Part shown: piece after piece, positions 16,723-24,798 of the stretch
Position numbering within the stretch: position 1 is the first letter of the stretch
Layout of the letters: each line of letters begins with the position of its first letter
The notes under the pieces: model-generated
The model's input: only the letters and a program-made list of their open reading frames with translations
The model's database searches: none
Told to the model about the DNA's origin: nothing
Translations under genes and position numbers: made by a program
Source: Prevotellamassilia timonensis
GTDB lineage: Bacteria > Bacteroidota > Bacteroidia > Bacteroidales > Bacteroidaceae
Assembly: GCF_900106785.1 (NCBI RefSeq)
Contig: NZ_LT629844.1
Location: 503,105-567,104, forward strand
DNA: 64,000 nucleotides
Reading direction: 5' to 3'

Positions 16723-16794
16723 GTCAACCCGTTAACTCATAAACCTGTTAACTCGTTACCCCGTTACCCCGTTACCCCGTTACCCCGTCAACTA
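16723..16794 (+). repeat. Octamer repeat array, nine units, upstream of the DUF4923-like gene
   Basis: Nine contiguous 8-nt units: GTCAACCC, GTTAACTC, ATAAACCT, GTTAACTC, four times GTTACCCC, then GTCAACTA. It is the longest array in the window and ends 36 nt before the start at 16830. The four identical units suggest recent expansion. Confidence 0.85.
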
Positions 16795-16829
16795 ATTCAG
16801 CTAACGCGTAAATAAACATCATTATCGCA

Positions 16830-17483
16830 ATGAAGAAGTCATATATTTCATTGGCCGTTTTGGCCGGCTCGATGATGCTTGCCACAAGTTGTGGCACAAC
16901 AGCAGGCATCACTAATAGCAACAGCTCGTCAAGTTCAAACACCACATCGTCTGCCATTGAAGCGGGCGCCTCGCTCCTTGGCAATTTGCTCAGCGGTGTG
17001 TTGGGTGGTTCAACACTTTCGGAGGAATCCATTGTAGGCACATGGAACTACACGGGTGCCGACTGTGTGTTTGAAAGCGAAAATCTCCTGGCTAAGGCTG
17101 GTGGCGCAGTGGCTGCCAGCAAGGTAGAGAGCGAAATAAATGACAATCTGGCCAAAGTGGGTATAAAGAAGGGCGCGTGCTCTTTTACCTTTAACAAGGA
17201 TAACACCTATACTGCCAACTTGGGCGGACGTACCATTCAAGGCAACTATATACTTGATGCTAAGAACAAGAAAATCAAGATGACTTATCTTGGTGGTTTG
17301 GCTTCGATGACACCGCACGTAGCCATGAATAATGGCAAATTGAGTTTGCTCATTGAGAGCAGCAAGATGCTGACACTCATAAAGGGTGTTTCGGCTTTGA
17401 GCAAAAGCACTACGGCCAGCACTATTTCGACGGTGTTGAGCCAGTACAATGGTATGTACATTGGCATGCAGTTGAGCAAGTAA
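16830..17483 (+). CDS. DUF4923-family lipoprotein
   Basis: 217 aa. It has a lipoprotein signal peptide with lipobox ATSC (Cys at about residue 21), a Ser/Asn-rich linker (SNSSSSSNTTSS), and then a lipocalin-like domain (SIVGTWNYTGADCVFESE, CSFTFNKDNTYTANLGG, GNYILDAKNKKIKMTYLGG). This matches the DUF4923 family common in Bacteroides and Prevotella. It is predicted to be anchored in the periplasm or outer membrane; its role is unknown. Own terminator downstream. Confidence 0.8.
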   Translation: MKKSYISLAVLAGSMMLATSCGTTAGITNSNSSSSSNTTSSAIEAGASLLGNLLSGVLGGSTLSEESIVGTWNYTGADCVFESENLLAKAGGAVAASKVESEINDNLAKVGIKKGACSFTFNKDNTYTANLGGRTIQGNYILDAKNKKIKMTYLGGLASMTPHVAMNNGKLSLLIESSKMLTLIKGVSALSKSTTASTISTVLSQYNGMYIGMQLSK

Positions 17484-17541
17484 GTAATGCCCTCTGAGGA
17501 ACAGACCAGATAACTGTTCCTTGCATCGGTTAATACAAGTC

Positions 17542-17575
17542 ATGCGAGCGCGGACCCTTTAGTCTGCGCTCGCAT
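17542..17575 (+). terminator. Terminator after the DUF4923-like gene
   Basis: ATGCGAGCGC (17542-17551) pairs with GCGCTCGCAT (17566-17575), followed by TCTTTC. It lies 58 nt after the stop. Confidence 0.75.
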
Positions 17576-17602
17576 TCTTTCATGCAAACGGACTCAAGCC
17601 CC

Positions 17603-17702
17603 AAACGCTACAACTAAACGCTACAACTAAACGCTACAACTAAACGCTACAACTAAACGCTACAACTAAACGCTACAACTAAACGCTACAACTAAACGCT
17701 AG
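17603..17702. repeat. 13-bp tandem repeat, about 7.5 copies
   Basis: Unit AAACGCTACAACT repeated seven times exactly, then a partial copy running into the CTAATGGGGG sequence. Related units (AAACGCTACCACT, or the complement TAGCGTTTGGTG) flank copy B of that element at about 56985 and 57170, so the repeat belongs to the same element family. Confidence 0.85.
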
Positions 17703-17704
17703 CT

Positions 17705-17732
17705 CTAATGGGGGCGACGCGTCTCGCGTCGG
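17705..17732. repeat. CTAATGGGGG element, half copy C
   Basis: 28 nt identical to the left terminal repeat of copy B except one base (GTCTCG for GTCCCG). No matching right end was found nearby. The following DNA passes into the palindromic element that holds the prophage. Confidence 0.65.
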
Positions 17733-17791
17733 GATCGAGAAAGGGGAGGAAAATACGGACTCTACTAAATAATATAGGCTGTCCGGTAAAG

Positions 17792-18052
17792 CCATTCTGA
17801 TATTATAGCACACGGATCACACCGATTGCACGGATTTTTTTCGCTCGTGCAACGTGCTTTAGCACCACGGAGATGACGGATTTGACGGATTTTGTGAGCA
17901 TTGCATGCTCACTTCGCTATTTGCCCGTAATGTACCCGTGGCGAAATACGTTAGCACAGATTATGGAGTAAGGTACCTATACGCAGCAACGAGCAAATAG
18001 CTAAGTGAGCATGCAATGCTCAACAAAATCCGTCAAATCCGTCATCTCCGTG
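17792..18052. repeat. Host palindromic element, left arm, centre and start of right arm (split by the prophage)
   Basis: The left arm (17792-17924) is a mosaic of ATCCGT-type palindromes. Its complement starts at 17993, runs to CCGTG at 18052, and then resumes at 52433-52508 beyond the prophage. Joined, the host element is a palindrome of about 334 bp with arms of about 133 nt and a 68-nt centre. It has no coding capacity. Confidence 0.85.
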
Positions 18053-18062
18053 TAAGGGGGAT

Positions 18063-18165
18063 AAAACGAAACGTATAAAAGTGGAGTGATAGAGAAATCG
18101 GGGAAAGCGTTGATTTACAAAGGGTTTGAGGATAATGAACGAAATGAGAGGGAAAAACGAAACGT
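18063..18165 (+). promoter_or_regulatory. Left-end transposase-binding-type sites
   Basis: AAAACGAAACGT occurs at 18063-18074 and again at 18154-18165, with a weaker AACGAAATG at 18138-18146. The outer site is 10 nt from the phage terminus, exactly as at the right end. By analogy with Mu attL these are the transposase sites. Just inside, 18165-18195 holds three near-repeats of TTACATTYGC. Confidence 0.75.
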
Positions 18166-18251
18166 TACATTCGCTTTACATTTGCTTTACGTTTGGGCTC
18201 GATTTGAACGGTGTTTGAAGTGTATTGCTTTACATCGGGGCTGAGAATGTT

Positions 18252-18383
18252 ATGTTTTGGGCTGTCCTGACGGCTGTATGGGGCATTTCGTGGGCTTCTG
18301 GGCGCGTATGGCTGCTCATGTGGGTGGCTTTATCGTCTGGACATGGAAATGGGCGCTGGTGGGGCTTTAAACGGCTTGTTTGA
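18252..18383 (+). CDS. Possible Trp-rich small membrane peptide, 43 aa
   Basis: ATG at 18252 to TGA at 18383 encodes a peptide with six Trp and two hydrophobic segments, starting MFWAVLTAVWGISWAS. A second hydrophobic frame (18278-18370, 30 aa, MGHFVGFWARMAAHVGGFIV) overlaps it. No promoter is seen, and the DNA here is G-rich, so both may be chance. The rest of 18196-18535 holds only the promoter of the next gene. Confidence 0.2.
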   Translation: MFWAVLTAVWGISWASGRVWLLMWVALSSGHGNGRWWGFKRLV

Positions 18384-18486
18384 GTGGTGATTGAATGAGA
18401 GAGGGTGTGGTTGCGGCCATGCCTTTTATTTTGCTTGTTTTTTTGCTTTTTATAATTGTAAATTCTTCCAAATAGTTATTATTTGG

Positions 18487-18494
18487 TATATTTG
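18487..18494 (+). promoter_or_regulatory. -7 promoter box of the leftmost phage gene
   Basis: TATATTTG, 42 nt before the ATG at 18536. There is no good -33 box. An AAAACGAATATT sequence, similar to the end sites, lies just downstream near 18502. Confidence 0.45.
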
Positions 18495-18535
18495 CAAGCG
18501 AAAACGAATATTTTGAGAAACAGAAAGGAACAGTT

Positions 18536-18760
18536 ATGACAAAGGTTATACACGTGCATTTGATACATGGGCGGAAGAACTACTACTTCGGCTCAATATC
18601 GGCGATTTATACGGTTTTGACAGAGGAGGAGGTGGGTATAAAGAAAAGCTCGCTGCTACACGCCGGACTGGCTGACGGAGGTGTTATACTCAATAAAAAG
18701 GCTATGATCCGGCAGGGAGAGCTGATAAGAGGACCCAGGACGGAAAAAGAGAAGGAATAA
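18536..18760 (+). CDS. Small phage protein of unknown function, 74 aa
   Basis: Starts MTKVIHVHLIHGRKNYYFGS and contains a predicted helix-rich middle (AIYTVLTEEEVGIKKSSLLHA) that could be a compact DNA-binding or adaptor fold. Transcribed rightward from a TAnnTTTG box, ahead of and opposite to the repressor gene. A hairpin-forming, G-rich region follows. Its place between the left end and the repressor fits an accessory or early control function; no family is recognised. Confidence 0.6.
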   Translation: MTKVIHVHLIHGRKNYYFGSISAIYTVLTEEEVGIKKSSLLHAGLADGGVILNKKAMIRQGELIRGPRTEKEKE

Positions 18761-18929
18761 GGATGGCTTAAACGGCTAAAACGCTGATATAACGGCATTT
18801 GAACGGCTTGAACACTGATTTGAACAGTGGTCAAGCCGTTTTTGCGTTCTGACTGCTCCTGAGAGGGGCGAAAAATGGCGTTTTTCGGGTTTGGGGTGAC
18901 ACTTGGGGTGACGTTTGGTGTGACAAGGA

Positions 18930-18941
18930 AAAACGAAATGT
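18930..18941 (+). promoter_or_regulatory. Internal copy of the transposase end site
   Basis: AAAACGAAATGT, identical to the outermost right-end site in its outward-to-inward reading, about 880 bp from the left end. In Mu an internal activating sequence near this distance binds the transposase and repressor. Confidence 0.5.
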
Positions 18942-19218
18942 TCTACTTGGTGTGACATTTGGAGTGACAGTTTTAACATTGAAAACGGGTGATTGACCCC
19001 CTATATAACTCCGAATAAATTGTGATTGATGTCATTTTCGGGCGTTTAGGGGATGGGGATAATCCCACGTTTTGACATGTTATAAACCTTTGCGGAATGT
19101 CGGGAACGCCCTGTTTATCGGGGTTTTGGCTGCTTTGCTACCCTATTATACCTATGTATGTGCGTGCGCGACACGGTTTGCGGTGTGGAGCGTGTGCGTG
19201 ATGCGTGTGACGTGAGTA

Positions 19219-19902
19219 TCAGACGAGGCGGACGAGTCCTACGATGATGCTCAGGCTGCGTATGTCGTCGCGTGGGAGGAGAAAAGGGTGATGAACACTG
19301 CTGTTTTCCGACACGCATAGAATGCTGTCGGCATGATCTACGCTTTCCTGCACGCGTTTGACGAGTACCCCCTGGCTCGTTTCGAGGACATAGACGGTAC
19401 CCCATTGGAAGAAGCGGATGTCTGTGATTTTGCGACAAGCGAGGAGATCACCACTATAATAGAGCGGCACCATGGAGTCGCCAGACACCCGGATAAGGAA
19501 GTTTGCCCCTTTGTTCTCGAACTCCGGTATGACATAGCGCTCGCAGTCCTCCAGACGTACCCCACCGCCACTTTCGGCAGGAAAACCGGCGACTGCATCG
19601 AGCGGTATGAGTGGTATGCCCTCGCTGCTGCCATGGGGAACCTGGCGGGCTATCTCAACAGTGTGCTTAGAGGTCGGCGCATTATTATTTTCTGTTTCCT
19701 GAAGCATTGCTCCCTCACCAGTGAGCAGCCATGAGGGATCAACATATCTACACTTTGCGTATATGAGTTCAGCATCAAACGTATTACGAGCAATCCATGC
19801 ACTTATTGTTTGGGCAGATACGCCCAAAAGCTTTGCAAATTGGGCTTTATTGCCTTTTGTATAATGCCTTATCAGCCCCTCTAACATCTTTGTTTTATCC
19901 AT
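19219..19902 (-). CDS. Phage repressor with HTH and S24 (LexA-like) peptidase domain
   Basis: 227 aa. An N-terminal helix-turn-helix (FAKLLGVSAQTISAWIARN, residues 22-40) is followed by an S24-type self-cleavage domain: Ser143 in RVSGDSMVPLYYSGDLL and the general base Lys182 in GVLVKRVQ, 39 residues apart as usual. A cleavage region lies around 103-110 (AVAGFPAES). It likely keeps the lytic genes off and is inactivated after DNA damage by RecA-stimulated self-cleavage. Transcribed leftward and divergent from the early genes, with repeated operators in the gap. This is the lysogeny switch. Confidence 0.9.
   Translation of the reverse strand: MDKTKMLEGLIRHYTKGNKAQFAKLLGVSAQTISAWIARNTFDAELIYAKCRYVDPSWLLTGEGAMLQETENNNAPTSKHTVEIARQVPHGSSEGIPLIPLDAVAGFPAESGGGVRLEDCERYVIPEFENKGANFLIRVSGDSMVPLYYSGDLLACRKITDIRFFQWGTVYVLETSQGVLVKRVQESVDHADSILCVSENSSVHHPFLLPRDDIRSLSIIVGLVRLV
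19747..19757 (+). promoter_or_regulatory. Third TCTACAYTTTG repeat, inside the repressor gene
   Basis: TCTACACTTTG, identical to the operator-like repeat at 19917-19927, about 160 nt away within the coding region. It could be an auxiliary operator for looping, or a coincidence. Confidence 0.35.
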
Positions 19903-19916
19903 AATCTGTATATAAA

Positions 19917-19981
19917 TCTACACTTTGTGGATAAAAATATCCCCAAAAGTTTTGTTGGTATCTACATTTTGTTTATCTTTG
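19917..19981 (+). promoter_or_regulatory. Early promoter with operator repeats
   Basis: TTTG at 19951-19954, 19-nt spacer, TATCTTTG at 19974-19981 form a strong rightward promoter. Two direct repeats, TCTACACTTTG (19917-19927) and TCTACATTTTG (19961-19971), flank and overlap it. The second lies between the -33 and -7 boxes, where a bound repressor would block transcription. Confidence 0.65.
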
Positions 19982-20063
19982 CAGCGTGTTTAAGAATAAA
20001 CGCGCGGCCAAAGATAGTGAAAAAGGCCGAGAATTACAAATTTTAGCAATTAAAATAAGGAGT

Positions 20064-20480
20064 ATGTTTATATTGAATTTATTACAAAATGGTCACGACT
20101 GGGAAAAAGTGAACCAAGTCGGAAAGAAAAACCGTAGGGGGATCTACGATGAATTTAGGTGTAAGCACTGTGGGCTTAGAGGCAAAAGTTATACGCTCGG
20201 TTTGTTGGAGATAGCTGAGCGCGACAGGAAGAAAGCGGCTATGTGTAAAGGGGCTCGAAAGTGTGCTAAAAGTTATGTGAAGGTGATTCGATGCGATGCT
20301 TGTGGTAAAGCTTTCGCGAATTTGACCCCTGGTAGTATTCACAAGGTTGTTCCATCCCCAAACGGTAAAGATAATAGCCGGGGTGAATGGGTCATGGGTG
20401 TAGGAGAACCAGTATTGTTGTTGTTCGGCGAATTTAGCTATACGGATGAGATAGCCGAGGGTAAGAAGATTGAAGGATAA
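20064..20480 (+). CDS. Phage zinc-finger-like early protein
   Basis: 138 aa. Cys pairs suggest one or two zinc sites: CKHC near residue 32, a later Cys near 60, CDAC near 80. The rest is mixed. The start at 20064 is preferred because the transcript probably begins near 19988, after the GTG at 19986, and AAGGAG lies just before the ATG. First gene of the rightward early operon, the position of Mu ner or nearby early regulators. Function unknown. Confidence 0.6.
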   Translation: MFILNLLQNGHDWEKVNQVGKKNRRGIYDEFRCKHCGLRGKSYTLGLLEIAERDRKKAAMCKGARKCAKSYVKVIRCDACGKAFANLTPGSIHKVVPSPNGKDNSRGEWVMGVGEPVLLLFGEFSYTDEIAEGKKIEG

Positions 20481-20497
20481 CAAATGGAAGCCCCAGA

Positions 20498-20635
20498 GGC
20501 TGCACTGGATAGTCAGCCGCCGCACTGGATAGTCGGCAGGGTCGGCCTCGGATGACGGCGGGAAAGACCGCAGGAGTGGCAGGTTTGCCATGCGCTGGAT
20601 AGCCATGTGGGGTTCGACTCCCCTACACTCCACGA
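20498..20635 (+). ncRNA. Structured RNA: GGAT-loop hairpins plus a tRNA-like 3' end
   Basis: Three hairpins share one plan: stem, a bulged C, a 3-bp stem, loop GGAT. They are 20498-20518 (outer stem GGCTG/CAGCC), 20519-20537 (GCCG/CGGC) and 20589-20607 (CATG/CATG). The inner stem is ACT/AGT twice and GCT/AGC once, a compensatory change. A fourth GGAT hairpin (20545-20559, GCC/GGC) has its bulge on the other side. The 3' part (20573-20631) can fold like a minimal tRNA: acceptor GGAGTG/CACTCC and a T-arm with the canonical loop TTCGACT. It is too short for a working tRNA. It fills the gap between two early phage genes. Confidence 0.6.
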
Positions 20636-20668
20636 ACAAAAGTAATAACGAACTAAAAACAGCGGACA

Positions 20669-21055
20669 ATGAAAAGAGTGATAACAGTAACCCGCTCCCA
20701 GCGGGAATTTTTGGCAAAGGCCTTCGGCGTGACGAAGGAGATGGTGAGCTACGCATTGAACTTTCACCCGGTGAAGGGTCAGAGCGACCTGGCAAAGAAG
20801 ATACGCTGCCTTGCCGTTCAGCGTGGCGGTTTTGAGCTTGTTACGGCTCCTGCGAGCGAGGTGGTGCATGACGCGGACAACATGATGCGCCAGCACTTCG
20901 AGAACGGCTGGATGTGGGAAGGCGACAAGAACACGGGCGTACTGGAGTTGAAGGACGAGAAAGGCGACGTGGTGGAACGCATCGAGCACGCCTGGTTTAC
21001 AGACATCAAGACCGTGCAGGAGAAGGTGGAAGCCATGTGCTGCGCCACTATGTAA
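20669..21055 (+). CDS. Small phage DNA-binding-like protein (Ner-position)
   Basis: 128 aa. The N-terminal part (TVTRSQREFLAKAFGVTKEMVSYALNF) reads like a helix-turn-helix, followed by AKKIRCLAVQRGG. The second half is acidic and probably a separate small domain. It is the gene directly before the MuA-like transposase, 38 nt upstream. In Mu-like phages this place often holds Ner or similar negative regulators. Assignment is by position and HTH pattern only. Confidence 0.6.
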   Translation: MKRVITVTRSQREFLAKAFGVTKEMVSYALNFHPVKGQSDLAKKIRCLAVQRGGFELVTAPASEVVHDADNMMRQHFENGWMWEGDKNTGVLELKDEKGDVVERIEHAWFTDIKTVQEKVEAMCCATM

Positions 21056-21093
21056 GGAGAGAACCGCAAGAAGGAAAACAAAGACAAAAGGAA

Positions 21094-23184
21094 ATGGAGT
21101 ACTACAACAAGATATTGTGCGTGACGTTTGCCGAGCTGACCGGTGGTGTTGAGCCGGTGATGAAGGCGAGCACCTTGCGTCAAAACGTATGCAGGAGCAA
21201 CATTGCTTGTGCGAGGCGTGGCGGCGGCGAGGGGACTCAGGCACTGTATGTGTGGAGCAGTATTCCGGAGAAGTACAGACGGCGGTTTGTGGCGACATAC
21301 GGCGACCCAGAAGAAAAGATGCGAGAGGCTATGACGAAGGCAAGCATAAAGATAGATGCGAAGGCGCGTGAGTATTACGAAGCCTACACCTATATGGACA
21401 AGGACGGGCAAGAGCGTCACCTGACGGAGAAGATGATAGAGGAATATACCATCAACGCCTCGGTGCTTGGCGAGCTGGAGAAGATGGTGGCAAGACGCCA
21501 GGCCATCCGCAGCAGTCTGAACGCTCCGATGTCGGGTGCGTGGGACTTGATACTTGACAGTTCGGAACGTATGCGCGAGAGCTACGGCCACACGCTCCCG
21601 GGCACATTGGCGCGACTGAAGACGCGACTGAAGGCTTGGAAGGCCGATGGCTACCAGAGCGTGGTGAGCGGCAAGCTGGGCAACTCTTCGGCACTGAAGA
21701 TAACCGGTGACTTTCTGAAACTGATTGTGGCTTTGAAGCGTAGCAAGGTTCCTGTGTACACCGACGCGCAGCTGTTTGAGAAGGCAAACGAGATAGCCGA
21801 GGAAAGAGGCTGGAAGCCGATAAGAAGCCTAAGCGGTATGAAGAAATGGCTGAACAGCCCGTCGGTTGAGCCTTTATGGTATGACGCCGTATATGGCGAG
21901 CAGGCAGCCCGTCAGCGTTACGGCAGAAAGCACAAGACGGCACTTCCGACCCGCAGGGACACGCTATGGTATGGTGACGGCACGAAGCTGAACCTTTACT
22001 ATAGGGACGAACAGGGCAAGGTGCGGACGACCCAGGTGTATGAAGTGATCGACGCAATGAGCGAGGTGCTTCTGGGCTACTGCATCAGCGACACAGAGGA
22101 CTATGAGGCTCAATATCACGCCTACCGCATGGCAATCCAGAAGAGCGGACACAAGCCTTATGAGATTGTTTATGACAACCAGGGCGGCCACAAGAAGCTG
22201 GACTCGGACGGCTTTATCGGGAAGATCTGCCGCGTACACAGACCGACACAGCCCTACAACGGCGAGTCGAAGACGATAGAGAGCGTGTTCGGACGGTTTC
22301 AGGCTCAGGTGCTGCACAAGGACTGGCGCTTCACGGGTCAGAACGTGACGGCGAAGAAGGCGTCGAGCAGGCCGAACGTGGAGTTTATCGAAGCCAACAA
22401 GGACAGTCTGTACACTCTGGAAGAGCTGAAAGATGCTTATGCCGCAGCCCGTAAGGAATGGAACGAGGGTGTGCACCCTGCGACGGGCGAGCGCAGGATA
22501 GACATGTATGAGAAGAGCGTGAACGAGGAGACCCAGGAAGTGACGCTGCACGACATGGTGGACATGTTCTGGGTGTTTACGAAACGCATGGCGACGTTCA
22601 CGGACCAGGGTCTGCAGGTGACGATCAAAGGCGAGAAGCGCCAGTACGAAGTGTGCTCTTCGCCTGGCGTACCCGACCACGAGTGGCGAAGGAAGCACAC
22701 CTACGAGCGTTTCATCGTGGCTTACGACCCTTACGACTTTGCAAGCATCAGACTCTATACAAAAGGCACAGACGGCTCGCTGCGCTTTGAGCGGACGGCA
22801 GAACCCTACATACTGATACACCGCGCCCTGCAAGACCAGCAGGGGACGGACGATGCGAAGTTCATCCGCCAGGAGCAGGAAGCCAACCTTCAGGACCGCA
22901 TAGAGCGGACGGTGGCCGGCCGGACGATAGCCGCCGAGCATGGCACGGACGCGGAGCAGCAGGGTCTGCACAGTCCGAAGCTGAAGGGCACGACGGCAGC
23001 CGTGCAGCGGCAGATAGACCACCGCATGGAGCGTTACTCGCAGCCTCCTGAGCAGTACCAGCTGGGAAGACACACGAAATCGCTGAGCCTTGACGACTGG
23101 CTGGACGTGATGGAGGGCGGTGATGATGGCGACACGCCAAGAATACCGCTTCCGATGGAGAAGAAGATTGCATCAAAACTGTAG
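21094..23184 (+). CDS. MuA-like DDE transposase
   Basis: 696 aa, close to MuA (663). It joins phage ends to target DNA in replicative transposition. N-terminal DNA-binding domains span about 1-270. The RNase-H-like core has Asp295 (WYGDGTKLN), Asp361 (VYDNQGGHK) and Glu396 (KTIESVFGRF), correct DDE spacing. A beta-barrel domain follows (about 480-580). The Arg/Gln-rich tail (EQEANLQDRIERTVAGR onward) is where MuA contacts MuB and ClpX. The start at 21094 (MEYYNKILCVTF) removes a 60-residue spurious Arg-rich extension. Its sites are the AAAACGAAAYGT repeats at both prophage ends. Confidence 0.92.
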   Translation: MEYYNKILCVTFAELTGGVEPVMKASTLRQNVCRSNIACARRGGGEGTQALYVWSSIPEKYRRRFVATYGDPEEKMREAMTKASIKIDAKAREYYEAYTYMDKDGQERHLTEKMIEEYTINASVLGELEKMVARRQAIRSSLNAPMSGAWDLILDSSERMRESYGHTLPGTLARLKTRLKAWKADGYQSVVSGKLGNSSALKITGDFLKLIVALKRSKVPVYTDAQLFEKANEIAEERGWKPIRSLSGMKKWLNSPSVEPLWYDAVYGEQAARQRYGRKHKTALPTRRDTLWYGDGTKLNLYYRDEQGKVRTTQVYEVIDAMSEVLLGYCISDTEDYEAQYHAYRMAIQKSGHKPYEIVYDNQGGHKKLDSDGFIGKICRVHRPTQPYNGESKTIESVFGRFQAQVLHKDWRFTGQNVTAKKASSRPNVEFIEANKDSLYTLEELKDAYAAARKEWNEGVHPATGERRIDMYEKSVNEETQEVTLHDMVDMFWVFTKRMATFTDQGLQVTIKGEKRQYEVCSSPGVPDHEWRRKHTYERFIVAYDPYDFASIRLYTKGTDGSLRFERTAEPYILIHRALQDQQGTDDAKFIRQEQEANLQDRIERTVAGRTIAAEHGTDAEQQGLHSPKLKGTTAAVQRQIDHRMERYSQPPEQYQLGRHTKSLSLDDWLDVMEGGDDGDTPRIPLPMEKKIASKL

Positions 23185-23204
23185 AATCAATAAAAACAAA
23201 CGAT

Positions 23205-24065
23205 ATGAACGAGAAACAGAAAGAACAGATACGCGAGGCCCTGCGCCTCTATGTGATGAAATATCCGAGCCAAAACAAGGCAGCAGCCAGTCTGGACGGT
23301 ACGAGTGCGGGCACGGTAAGCTCGGTGCTGAGCGGCAAGTGGGAGAACATCAGCGACGACATGTGGAGAAAGATAGCCTCGCAGGTGGGAACCGCCACCC
23401 CTGGTGCCTGGCAGATGGTGGAGACCACGGCAGCAAAGGAGATGGCCTATGCGATGACTGACGCCCAGGAATGGAAGAACGTGACCTGGGTGGTGGGCGA
23501 AGCCGGATGCGGCAAGACCACGGCAGCGCGGCTTTACGAGCGTGAGCACAGCGGTGCCTACTACGTTCTGTGCTCGGAAGACATGAAGCGCAGCGACTTT
23601 ATCCGCGACATTGCGAAGAAGATAGGCTTGAGGACTGACGGCATGACGATAAGAGACATGCTTGACGCGATCATCGGCGCGCTGATACAGACGGAGAACC
23701 CGGTGCTGCTGTTCGATGAAGCTGACAAGCTGACGGAAAGGGTGTTCCACTACTTCATAGACCTGTATAACAGGCTTGAGGACAAATGCGGCATCGTGTT
23801 CTTCTCGACCTCTTATATCAAGCGCAGGATGAAGATGGGACTGCGTTATGACAAGAAAGGCTATAACGAGATACACTCCAGGATAGGACGCAAGTTCTTC
23901 GAGCTGGAGCAGACAAGTCCGAACGACGTTTATGCGATCTGCGTGGCTAACGGACTGACCGACCGCAAGAAGATAGCTGAGGTGGTGAAGGACGCCGAGC
24001 AGTATGACTTCGACCTGCGGAGGGTGAAGAAAGGTGTACACAGAGTGAAGCAGATGGACGCTTGA
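23205..24065 (+). CDS. MuB-like AAA+ ATPase, target-DNA activator
   Basis: 286 aa (MuB is 312). An N-terminal HTH (KAAASLDGTSAGTVSSVLSGKW) is followed by an AAA+ domain with Walker A GEAGCGKTT at about residue 98-106 and Walker B PVLLFDEAD near 165-173. In Mu this protein coats target DNA, provides target immunity and activates the transposase. It follows the transposase gene by 20 nt and starts in the context AAACGATATG, which recurs at other phage starts. Confidence 0.9.
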   Translation: MNEKQKEQIREALRLYVMKYPSQNKAAASLDGTSAGTVSSVLSGKWENISDDMWRKIASQVGTATPGAWQMVETTAAKEMAYAMTDAQEWKNVTWVVGEAGCGKTTAARLYEREHSGAYYVLCSEDMKRSDFIRDIAKKIGLRTDGMTIRDMLDAIIGALIQTENPVLLFDEADKLTERVFHYFIDLYNRLEDKCGIVFFSTSYIKRRMKMGLRYDKKGYNEIHSRIGRKFFELEQTSPNDVYAICVANGLTDRKKIAEVVKDAEQYDFDLRRVKKGVHRVKQMDA

Positions 24066-24092
24066 ACGGTGTTCAAATAACATTCAAACGAT

Positions 24093-24710
24093 ATGAAAAG
24101 AGCGATAAGCGTGAGCGAGCTGCTTGCGATGAAGAAGCAGACCTACAAGCTGAGCGACGAGTGGCGCGAGGCTTTCGGCGAGCCTGAGCGGAACGGAGTG
24201 TGGTTCGTGTGGGGTCGAAGCGGAAGCGGCAAGACGAGTTTCGTGCTGAAGCTGTGCAAGGAGCTATGCCGATTCGGGCGAGTGGCTTATGACAGTCTGG
24301 AGGAAGGTTCGAGCCTGACGATGAAGAACGCCTTTATACGAGCCGGGATGCAGGACGTGGCGCGCCGAATGGTGCTGCTGGATGCCGAGAGCATGGAGGA
24401 CCTTGACAAGCGGCTGTCGAAAAGGAAAAGCCCCGACACGGTGGTGATAGACTCCTACCAGTATACGGGCATGAGCTTTGAGGACTATCTGGCCTTCAAG
24501 TCCCGGCATCCGAACAAACTACTCGTCATCATCAGCCAAGCCGAGGGCACACGCCCGAAGGGGCGTACAGCGGTGAGCGTGATGTTTGATGCCTCGCTGA
24601 AGATATGGGTGGAGGGATATAGAGCCATATCGAAGGGGCGATATTTCGGGGACAAGGGCTACTACACCATCTGGGCGGAGCGAGCTGAAGAATATTGGGC
24701 TAAGGATTAG
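24093..24710 (+). CDS. Phage P-loop ATPase, RecA-like
   Basis: 205 aa with Walker A GRSGSGKTS at residue 41-49, a Walker B-like segment TVVIDSYQY near 112-120 and LLVIISQAEG as a sensor strand. This resembles the RecA/DnaB-like ATPases seen after mu B genes in Bacteroidetes phages. It may assist phage replication or recombination. Same early operon, 27 nt after the MuB-like gene, also with AAACGATATG as start context. Confidence 0.75.
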   Translation: MKRAISVSELLAMKKQTYKLSDEWREAFGEPERNGVWFVWGRSGSGKTSFVLKLCKELCRFGRVAYDSLEEGSSLTMKNAFIRAGMQDVARRMVLLDAESMEDLDKRLSKRKSPDTVVIDSYQYTGMSFEDYLAFKSRHPNKLLVIISQAEGTRPKGRTAVSVMFDASLKIWVEGYRAISKGRYFGDKGYYTIWAERAEEYWAKD

Positions 24711-24715
24711 CCCGA

Positions 24716-24776
24716 TTTTCGGCGGCACTCGGCAAAACCAAACGAGTTTGGCTTTGCACTCGCTTGCACGAAAATT
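24716..24776. repeat. Intergenic palindromic segment within the early operon
   Basis: Near-palindrome centred on CCAAACGAGTTTGG with outer partners GCAAA/TTTGC and ATTTTCG/CGAAAAT. It lies in the only long gap of the operon and could act as a transcript-processing or attenuating hairpin. Confidence 0.45.
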
Positions 24777-24798
24777 GGACCAATAACGACAAGAAGCA

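Noticed and set aside
16723..16794. CRISPR or simple microsatellite
   Set aside because: Too short a unit for CRISPR. The fixed upstream orientation of six similar arrays argues against plain microsatellite noise.
20573..20635. A functional tRNA gene
   Set aside because: Acceptor and T-arm look right, but only about 63 nt are available, the anticodon-like arm has a 4-nt loop and there is no standard D-arm. Kept as a tRNA-like RNA.
20914..21093. N-terminal 60-residue extension of the transposase
   Set aside because: The extension is Arg/Gly-rich and is simply another frame of the preceding gene; the protein-like sequence starts at 21094.
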